A stretch of DNA of 64,000 nt from assembly GCA_003290165.1 (NCBI GenBank), contig QNQO01000806.1:372001-436000 (forward strand), written 5' to 3'. The stretch's first letter is position 1, and every line of letters starts with the position of its first letter. Positions 56,362 through 64,000 of this stretch are shown piece after piece. Source of the stretch: Berberis thunbergii. Its lineage: Eukaryota > Streptophyta > Magnoliopsida > Ranunculales > Berberidaceae. The position numbers and the translations under genes were made by a program. The notes under the pieces were generated by a model. That model was not told the origin of the DNA, searched no databases, and saw only the letters and a program-made list of their open reading frames with translations.

Positions 56362-57330
56362 TGGAGATGGACGCATTACGGGGAGCGATACGACCAAGTT
56401 CTTCGCTTTTTCCAACCTCTCCCGGTCTGAACTCAAGCAGGTTTGTTCGTTTAGGGCTTTTGATCTCGAGTTGTCATTTTAGGGTTTGTTTATCAGTTTC
56501 TGATTAGTTTAGCTGTAAATTTGAAGTCTATGTATTTAAATACTAATGATTTAAGTATTTGTTATCGAATTGAAACAATCTGAAATGATGATTCAATATG
56601 CGTGATAAATAGAGTTGCATTATTACTTTGTTAAAGTTTGATGGACCTTTTCGTTTGTTGAAAGAGCAGAAATGTGTCGTTTTCTGTTCATTTAAGACCT
56701 ATCGATGTTTACCCCTCATCTAGCTACATAGGAGCTTCTTATGCTCGATTTGTTGTTAGGTTTCGGCTTAGTGATGGTGGAGGTTCTCTTTTATTATATT
56801 GTCTTCATTGACTGTTACTGAAGTAGTCAGATGGAAAACCCTATCGTTGATGATGGAAAAATGTTGCTTTTGCTACAATTATAGAATCTAAGTGATGGCA
56901 GTGATGAATGGGTTCTCTTCTCTTGTACTGTATTATGATATTTTTATTGGTAAATACTTGAAGAGTTTGAGATAGAAGCACAAGATTTATGATCTTGTAG
57001 TTGTACTTGCATTAACGATCAAAAATTGGATTAAATCAAACTTCATCAGACCCATGTGTTAATGCTTGAACAACTTTATATTATCAGTTTCATGTTATGG
57101 CCAAAGTTACTGATGATTGGGCTATTGTTTATTTGATTGTATTTACCTTTTTTCAGCCTACATACAATACAATTGTGTAGTAAGAGACTCTGCTAGTATT
57201 ATCCCATATTCGTTCACTTTTTGTAATAACAATTAGAAAAATGGTTGTTCCAAAGGTATGGGCTATTGCTGATTCCAAGAGACAAGGGTTCTCAGTTTCA
57301 AAGAGTTCATTGCTGCAATACCACGTTCTC
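56362..57330 (+). pseudogene. Captured EH-domain protein fragment (EHD-like)
   Basis: EH-domain ATPases act in endocytic vesicle trafficking. Exon 1 (56362-56441) reads DGDGRITGSDTTKFFAFSNL and SRSELKQ, a calcium-binding EF-hand-type loop and helix of the EH domain, ending at a GT donor. Exon 2 (57254-57330) reads VWAIADSKRQG and then shifts out of frame. The intron of about 810 bp is kept. The dynamin-like GTPase part is absent. Its position between a CACTA end and an unrelated kinase fragment indicates capture. Confidence 0.82.
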
Positions 57331-57453
57331 TCACATTCTTTTGGGATGAATATTAACTATCATTGTTGAGGAGGGATTTTATTATGCTTTTATCTAGCAG
57401 GGTTGTATGTGAATATGCATAATGAATTTTTGCTATGAACTTCTTGTTCTGCA

Positions 57454-58195
57454 GGGATTTCCAGAACAACTTGCTTTCAGATATTTCTGCTACTCTTGGC
57501 CCCCCTACAAATGCTAGTATTAGGTGTGTCTCAACACTCATTTATATTATCCATATTGACTATTTTTTACTGGAACCTTTCTTCAAGTTGTTTTGTTTAT
57601 GCTGGATTGAAGATTTCAATTCTAGTTTGCATTTGCTTATATCAATTGCTTCCGATTAGATAATTTTTTGCTTTAATCTTCATCATCATTACTTTACTTC
57701 ATGTTCAGGCTTCAAGGAAATCCGTGTGTACCCGTGCCAACCAACTCAACATAGGCCAGTACTGTGGACCTCAGGGAGGAGAGAATGAACAAGAGGCTTA
57801 ACATACCCCCGTCACTTGTCATAATCAATCGTGCCCTGAACACTATGAATATGTGAAAGATGCTCCTGAGGATTGTTTTTGTGGCTGCTCCTATTTGAGT
57901 TGGATATCGTCTGAAGAGCCCTGGATTATCAGATTTCTTTTCATATAAAAGCACATTTGAAGCATACTTGACTCTGGTGTTAAATTAAATCGTTATCAGC
58001 TATCTATCAATTCATTTATCTGGGAAGAAGGCCCACGAGTAAATATGTACCTTGAAGCTGTTTCCGGCGTACAATTCAAGTACCTTTAATAATAGTGAAA
58101 TTCGAAGATTAAGGTATCTTTCTCATCATGGACGATTCCTTGCAGTGCCACTTTTGGGCCTTATGAACTTCTCAATTTCACTTTCCTAGAGCCTT
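57454..58195 (+). pseudogene. Captured LRR receptor-like kinase ectodomain fragment
   Basis: LRR receptor kinases sense extracellular signals. Exon 1 (57454-57524) reads FQNNLLSDISATLGPPTNAS, the last leucine-rich repeat. After an intron, exon 2 (57712 onward) gives RLQGNPCVPVPTNST, then in shifted frames VGYRLKSPGLSDFFSY, then EEGPRVNMYLKLFPAYN and NNSEIRRLR. This juxtamembrane pattern is typical of LRR-VIII-1-type kinases. Stops and shifts are frequent and the kinase domain is absent. Confidence 0.72.
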
Positions 58196-58844
58196 ATGAT
58201 GATGATGGTATGTATGCCCTAATTTCCATGTTTGGTTATAGGAGGTTGATTAAGTAAGAAAACTTTTATTTAATATCGTAAAAGACCAGTATTAGGTTGA
58301 ATCCGTAGAATAGTTACTAATACTTGACAGTTTTGAGGAATCCTTTGGTGATTGTGAACGACTGACTTTTTTGAACTTTGCATTTACACCTCTTATCAAG
58401 GCCCGACTACGTAACTGTAAACTTGGAAACTCAGGTTGGTATTTCAGATATGTGGATATCATGCAAGTAGAATGAAAGAAGTGAAAACCTCCAGCTACCC
58501 CTGGCATAAGCACTAGTCCACTACTTGTAGGAGATCCCTTATACCATTAGCTGATCTAACTTGTTTGTTTTAAACCTCCTAGCTGTGTACAAACACAGAA
58601 TAGTTTGCTTTATAGCAGAAAAATTCTCTTGCAATGATTGTCAATTTTAGTTGGAAGTTTGTAAAAATTGACTTGTATATAATTTTCTACGAAGATGAAG
58701 TTAGTTGAGAACTTTACTCAGCCTGTATGTGTCATTTAATGCATTTCTTTGAACCTCCTGAAGCTTCAAATGAAGTGAACAAATCATCAATAAAAACGAC
58801 AATGGAGAGACACTTGCTGAAGAAACAATTCTCTTATCTCCTTT
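58196..58844. other. No gene recognised
   Basis: AT-rich sequence between the LRR-kinase fragment and the next CACTA left end. It might be intron or flank of the captured gene. Confidence 0.4.
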
Positions 58845-59149
58845 CACTACACCAAAAGGCCTGATTAGCTACACAGAGGTGGCCACGGCTCTAAACCGTT
58901 GGTGTATTTGCCACGGCCAAAAACCGTGGCTATAATGGCCAATGGCTTAAAACCGTGGCTAAAAAAGGATTAGCCACGGTTCTAAACCGTTGGTGTGTTT
59001 GCCACGGCTAAAAACCGTGGCTATAGTGCCCAACGGCTTAAAACCGTTGCTACATAGCACGTGTGTTGCACGTGCGATGTGTGGTGAAGTGGATTCGATT
59101 TATGGGCGAAAAAAAATTTGCTCCCGCTTTGCGTTCCCGTCAATCTCCC

Positions 59150-61289
59150 TCCAACTCTCGCGAGCGGGAGGGCGAAAAGTTTTTTGGCTCACGATTTCAT
59201 CTCCTCCCTCAAACGCACTCTCCCTCACATAAACGCAATGCAACTCTCCGACCTTGCCTCTCCTCTCGCCGTCACCTCGCCTCGCCTGATTTTCTATCGC
59301 TCTTCTCTCACCATCACCTCTCCCTCTCGCCGTCGCCTCACCTGATTTCTATGCACAAGAGCATAGTGTTTGTATTTGATGATTTTGTTAAATCTTTCAT
59401 GTGTTTATCTTCTGATCTAGGGTTTTGGAGGTTTGGGGTTTACTGATTCTACTAGTTGGGTGCTTCAGGAGTTGGGATGGGAAACTTGAAGAAGTTGGTC
59501 CATTGGGATACTGATTTGAAGGCCAGAAATTCAACTTGATTGCAAAAAGCTGATCTCTTGTTTGTGGTAAGTGCATTCAATTTACTGATTCCCTACTTTT
59601 TTGTTTCCCCTTCACGGTGGGTGTGTTTGTGTTGATTTGTTTATATTTTGTGGAGTTATTTGTGTTTCAAGTGTACCCATGCTTATATTTGGTTGGATTT
59701 GAGATGGGTTTTTTGAAAATAGAGATCTGGGTATTGAAAATAGTTTAGATGAAGTCAATTGTCTTATGCAAGCAATCAATGTCTGTGCGTGTATGTGATC
59801 TTCACTGTGACATTGGTATGCATTTTTTTGATTAATGGACTCAGTTCTGAAGGAAGTTGAAGTCAATGAATATGTAGCTGCTTTGAATCATTTTGCTATT
59901 TCAATCTTGATTTGGGAATTTTGATGGATGTTGATTCGATATTGAAGTTGGTTTAGATAAGAATCAAGAATAATATTAGAAAGTCGTTTGATGAAATGGC
60001 CGAGGACCAAGTCAGTCTGAATGAAATAGGATAACTGAATAGAAATAAGATTAATAGGAACAAATTACAGTAGTTACCCTTAGGAGCTTTCTTACCTGTG
60101 CACTCAATATCACAGGTATGGAACCACCAAAATTAGTATCACAGATGTAGGAAGAGAAAATATTTTGGATTTCAAATTGTTTTCAAGATGGCCTCATTTA
60201 CTCTTCAGATCATTTGGTTATTGATAGAATGTGCTATGAATGCAACTTTTCTTCAGACTTGCTAACACTTGGTTTTCCTTCAATGCAATAATTTATTTGA
60301 ATGACATTTTTTTTTTCAAAATCTAAAATGTTAATAGAGGAATTGGAGTGTAACCTCTAGCATTGAAGGCCAATTGGGAGCATTAATTATTTTGAGAAAT
60401 TGCTTGTCAAATGTCAACATTTGTCCTCCTCTAGGCTTAGGGTCAAAGTTCTTTTGATTTCAATGAGACCCACAGTGGAAAAATCGGGGGTTTGGTCTTT
60501 GAAGTCTAGGGATCCCTTGGATCTTCAACATCCGCGTCACTCAGCATTTCTCATTGTGCAATTGAAATTCGATGAGAGTAACAAAGGGCTAACGTACGAG
60601 GAAATTAATTAACTGTATTGACTAGAAATTGCTAAAGAAACTTATTTTTTGTCACTATTAAAACAGAAAGTGGGCTTGAAAGAGTGTGATTTGAGGAGTT
60701 GGGACATCTGTTTCTGCCAAACCTTAATCTTTTTCGGTTTAAGAATCCTGAGATTACAATATTGTAGTTGAGAACTAAAAGGGTGATTTTCGGATATGAA
60801 ACAGGTAAATGGCAGCCTGTTGCCTGCATCTGTAATTTCAGTGTATTGTGCATACTTATGCTATAGCGCTCTCTCAGTTGAACCTAGAGGTATGAATGCA
60901 ATGGTCTCCATAAGGATTCCAAAGGAGTCTCTATAGGTACTCTCATTCTTGGGATGCTCACCACAGTTATCTCAGTACCATGTTTAAGCTTGGTACAACT
61001 CTTTTTGCATTCTGAAATGAATACTAATCTATTAAGGGCATTAGTGATCTCAAATTCAGTATTAAGTTCTGTCTAGGATCTGGTTTCATAGCAAAAAGGA
61101 AAAAGAAAAAGAAGCCGAGAGCACATAAGGGTCTGAAAGAACTTCAACCTAATTGGTCGATAAATCACCTATGTAGATTTTCAAATTTTAAAGTTCAATT
61201 AACCATCTTAGAGATGATATTGATACAATGGACAGCTGCATGTGTGGGTGCGGGATGAACAGGAATGGCTGTTTTGGTCTCTTGAAATT
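59150..61289. other. CACTA-5 interior, no gene recognised
   Basis: A TC-rich leader-like stretch lies at 59140-59340 and is followed by AT-rich, intron-like DNA. Short frames (59063-59446, 60400-60612) show no recognisable domain. Confidence 0.4.
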
Positions 61290-61310
61290 TATATAACTTT
61301 ATGGCAGGTT

Positions 61311-61690
61311 TTCCATTTGCTTATGTGTGTCAACTCTTGTTACTGTCAGCCAATTTATGGCTTTGCTTCTGGAGATCCTTTGCGCTTCAAAATAGCTGTA
61401 GGTCACAAGGATTTGTTCTACATTGACGACAAGGATGTCGAATTTAAAGATGTAAGAATCAGTTGTCATAATTGACTCCAGATTATTATTTGTACTATAT
61501 TCAGATTCTTTTTAACCCACACAATATTGACATGTGTAGGTGATCGAAGCTCCTCTGCCGACCCTCTAGATACATCAGTTGTATCTCATTGGCTTCCTAT
61601 TGAAGGTGTACAACCTGCCATTCCAGAAAATGCTCCAGTTGAAGGTCTGACTCTTATCAAGAGTTTGAGACTACCTTTTCCCAATGACAT
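61311..61690 (+). pseudogene. Unidentified captured exons
   Basis: The plus strand has FASGDPLRFKIAVGHKDLFY then IDDKDVEFKDV (61355-61452), followed after an intron-like gap by PLDTSVVSHWLPIEGVQPA and LIKSLRLPFPND (61560-61690). Codon-like conservation and exon-like borders suggest a real gene fragment, but I do not recognise the family. Confidence 0.35.
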
Positions 61691-61914
61691 TTTCAACATC
61701 ACATGTATGCATTTCAAAACTAATCCAAGATCCCCATCCCAAATAACTCCATTGGTTTCAGCAAGTTAGAATCTAAACATTGAATTGGTTAAGGCATTGC
61801 AGCCATTGCTTAGATTAATAACAATTATTTAATTATTGTTTAGTGCGTGTCTTACTTTTTTAGAAAAATTGATGACAACGTGCTTGTTGGCATCAAAATT
61901 TCTATTTCAAGCCT

Positions 61915-62025
61915 CCTAGGATCCTTACGATCCAACAAAGATCTCTGGAGGTTCTTCTAGTGGATCTGCTACTGTCGTTTCTTGCAGGGTTATGCCTGCT
62001 GCCTGCTTGGAATTTATTGACGAGG
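61915..62025 (+). pseudogene. Captured amidase-signature fragment
   Basis: The plus strand reads DPTKISGGSSSGSATVVSC followed by PAACLEFIDE. GGSSSGSA is the core of the amidase signature containing the catalytic Ser region, and the following residues fit its downstream pattern loosely. It could come from a fatty-acid-amide-hydrolase-type gene. Only one exon's worth is visible. Confidence 0.48.
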
Positions 62026-62711
62026 TAAAATTTCCATTTGGATTTACTTTTACTTGGGGTGTTAAAACATTTGTTGTTTCAAGCATTAAAAACAGGATTT
62101 GGTAAAATTAAGAGTATTTTTATTTAAGTGAAACTTTCAATACAATCATCTATGTCAGCATATTGTTGCATTGCGATCAATGCACACCTAGATAATCACA
62201 CTTGAATAATCAACTTCTAAGCTTTGTTTCGAATCTCTGTGAGGATGCCTGCTTCTATTCATAGTGCACTTTCCTTCATGTGCATAAGCCAGATTTTCAT
62301 TTTCTATGTCAGGTAGTACATTATACACACAATTCTTAATCTACTTCAGTGTATTGTACTCAGTATAAATTTATGTTCCCTAAGTTGATGGAAGCTTTCA
62401 TTTATTCTAGATGTTCTTCCCTAGTCATGCTGGTACTAGATTTGCCACTAACATAACCGTGCATTGCCACATTTTAAATCTTAGCTCTAAGTTATCCTAC
62501 CTAATTCACAGTTGCAAGTCCACCACGAAACGTTTTTGGGTGCTATTTCAGCAATGATACTGGCACCTGTTAGATCAGTTAGTGATCTGATCAGATAATA
62601 TTCTTACAAGTATCAATAATTCGATAAAAGATAAAAGTTAAACATTTTACAAACCACATAGGAGAAAACTCCAATTCCATATCAAAAGAGATTTTTTTTT
62701 TTTTGAAGAGA

Positions 62712-62990
62712 AGAAAGAAGTAACAACATGTGTGGACAACAACATGACAAGAAGCAACTTTCCCCAGACACTGTTATCAATTTGGATCAGTAAGTGTTAT
62801 GTATTATTGATGTCTGTTTGTTAGTTTTTTTCCTTACAATTTTTTTATTATTGATGGATGTGAGCTAATTGGGGGTGTTGTGGTTAAATGATAGTGGTGA
62901 CTGACAATCGTCTTATCATCGTAGGGACTGGATCATCCCAACTGTTTCAGGCTGCACTTTTTTGCCCTTAATTAATCTGTTGACAAGCAT
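62712..62990 (+). pseudogene. Captured tryptophan-aminotransferase-related (TAR/alliinase-type) fragment
   Basis: TAR proteins make indole-3-pyruvate for auxin synthesis. Exon 1 (62712-62806) ends LSPDTVINLDQ before a GTAAGT donor. Exon 2 (about 62881-62990) reads VTDNRLIIVGTGSSQLFQAA, matching the cofactor-binding side of the alliinase C-terminal fold. After ALFCP the similarity stops. The catalytic Lys region is not present. Confidence 0.65.
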
Positions 62991-63209
62991 AGAGGCATTT
63001 ACCTCCCGCTATGCCATTCAGTGCTTATTGTTTTATGGCTCCTTAGTGGTATGTTATAAACTAGTAATTCACTATCTGCTTTTCATTACCCAGATGGTCG
63101 TGTTAATGTTTTGTCTCATTAATCTAATCTTAATAGTGTGAAGTGATGAAATTGTCATTTGAACTCTTTTATCTACATTTATTCTAATCTTGAATTATAA
63201 CTTCACATG

Positions 63210-63720
63210 CAGCTGATCGTGGTCCCCTTTTTCTTTTTTGATACGGATGGATGGGACGAGAGGTTTACCACAGGGATCCAAAAGGAAATGTCACATATGT
63301 CCAATTCCTTTCCTATTGATATTGCAAGTATCGGGCCATCTTTTCCATCCTCCGAGGATTTGCAGTCCCATAGGTTCTTCCAATGAGCCTGGTAGCACTC
63401 CGATTGTTTCTTCTTTGGAGCTTGCGTCTTCTCAGATTATTTCTATACAGGGGACACTCAACCACGTAATCACTTACTCTTACATACCCATTGTCCCACT
63501 ATTAAATTCCTTTCTTCTGCTACTTTTAATACGATACAATAATTTTGGTACGCTATTTTGCAAAAGTTTGATAAAGGGATATGCTTCTATATTGAGAAAC
63601 CAGTCACAACTATGGTATGTGTTTGACTGTGATAGGTGCAAAGTCATATTGTCAAGCTCAGAAGACAGCTGAATTTGATAGATGGGCAGCCTCAACAGTT
63701 GAAGCCAATCACTGGTCAGT
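63210..63720 (+). other. Possible captured exon(s), family not recognised
   Basis: An acceptor-like TGCAG precedes frames containing DTDGWDERFTTGIQKEM in one phase and REVYHRDPKGNVTYVQF in another (63235-63320). A later block reads GAKSYCQAQKTAEFDRWAAS (63637-63700). The 144-residue open frame at 63238-63672 is in a third phase and hydrophobic. I cannot tell which phase was coding. Confidence 0.3.
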
Positions 63721-63885
63721 GACATAGCTTGATTCCTCTTGGTTTATGCCCTTAATCTTTGTATTTGAATGGATACATAAAGGAAAATCAATGTAAGTAC
63801 AGTGTCATGTTTATCCATGTTAATCTTCCAATAGTTGCCTATATTTTACATGCTTTCGTTATCTTACTAAGCAATGCATTTCTAG

Positions 63886-64000
63886 GTGACAAACTTGATC
63901 TTCCTAGACCACCAGCGTACCTGGATCCTTCATTGACTGAGGACATGATACTCGAAAATGGAGTAAATTATGCCTCAGGCGGTGGTGGAATCTTGAATGA
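63886..64000 (+). pseudogene. GDSL esterase/lipase fragment, running off the window
   Basis: GDSL lipases are secreted hydrolases. The plus strand reads KLDLPRPPAYLDPSLTEDMI then LENGVNYASGGGGILNE, the block III region of plant GDSL esterases (VNYASGGGGIL with its Gly-rich loop). It is preceded by intron-like sequence with an acceptor near 63885. The frame is open to the window end. Its place within CACTA-5 suggests capture, but it could be part of a longer gene to the right. Confidence 0.75.

Larger units (their letters stand above)
55456..58844. mobile_element. CACTA-4: left end and body carrying host exons
   Basis: It starts CACTACACCAAAAGGCCT and is followed to about 55745 by many GCCACGGTTT / AAACCGTGGC palindromic motifs, a CACTA subterminal array. 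No right end (GGTGTAGTG) was seen in the window, so the end at 58844 is only where a second element of the same family begins. The body carries EH-domain and LRR-kinase exons on the plus strand. Confidence 0.75.
58845..64000. mobile_element. CACTA-5: second left end of the same family, body continuing past the window
   Basis: It starts CACTACACCAAAAGGCCTGA and has the same GCCACGGYTTAAACCGTGGC array (to about 59060) as 55456-55760, in the same orientation. Similarity continues through GCACGTG and GGGCGAAAAAA. The body contains exon-like fragments of an amidase, a tryptophan-aminotransferase-related protein and a GDSL lipase, all on the plus strand. No right end is present before the window stops. 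Confidence 0.74.

Noticed and set aside
55456..58855. The two CACTACACC ends as left and right ends of one element
   Set aside because: Both are in the same orientation; a true pair would be inverted.

Overview
This window is nuclear DNA from a flowering plant, most likely a eudicot. It is AT-rich, intron-bearing and built almost entirely of nested and decayed mobile elements. It contains Ty1/copia and Ty3/gypsy LTR retrotransposons, an L1-type LINE, tRNA-derived SINEs, hAT, CACTA and Mutator-type DNA elements, MITEs, and a whole-genome-length endogenous plant pararetrovirus (Caulimoviridae). I see no intact host gene. Every recognisable host protein (cullin, two ABC transporters, serine carboxypeptidase, EH-domain protein, LRR receptor kinase, tryptophan-aminotransferase-related protein, amidase, GDSL lipase) is a partial, exon-scale fragment, and most lie inside CACTA transposons.

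Layout. 0-6.3 kb: a GAGGCG-rich hAT-like element, a gypsy gag/protease remnant and two copies of a dispersed repeat. 6.3-11.5 kb: a copia element (6367-11073) inserted into the protease region of an older copia. 13-18 kb: a tRNA-like SINE head, a Mutator-type MITE, a LINE with ORF1 but no ORF2, a second SINE and a Tourist-like MITE. 18.6-33.1 kb: a large CACTA (CACTA-1) with a TNPA/Transposase_24-like remnant and cullin exons. Inside it lies a second complete CACTA (CACTA-2, 22047-29510, TSD TTC) carrying exons of an ABCB and an ABCC transporter and probably the start of a serine carboxypeptidase-like gene. 34.5-35.6 kb: a hAT element and another Mutator-type MITE.

36.9-54.0 kb: one Ty3/gypsy element of the Tat/Retand type, minus strand, with LTRs at 36890-37565 and 53344-54000 and a perfect 5-bp TSD AAATC. 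It has gag, a broken protease, RNase H plus a second archaeal-type RNase H, integrase, a 180-bp tandem array and an antisense extra ORF near the 3' LTR. A hAT element sits in the antisense ORF. A pararetrovirus copy (41247-49234) sits in the tandem array. That viral copy is circularly permuted, begins and ends with the same 80-90 bp, and was later hit by two MITEs.

55.5-64 kb: two CACTA left ends of one family in the same orientation (55456 and 58845), each followed by exon fragments of unrelated host genes. The most interesting features are the stacked gene-capturing CACTA elements, the permuted endogenous pararetrovirus with a duplicated upstream promoter region, and the LINE lacking ORF2. 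All assignments come from reading the sequence; no database search was run.
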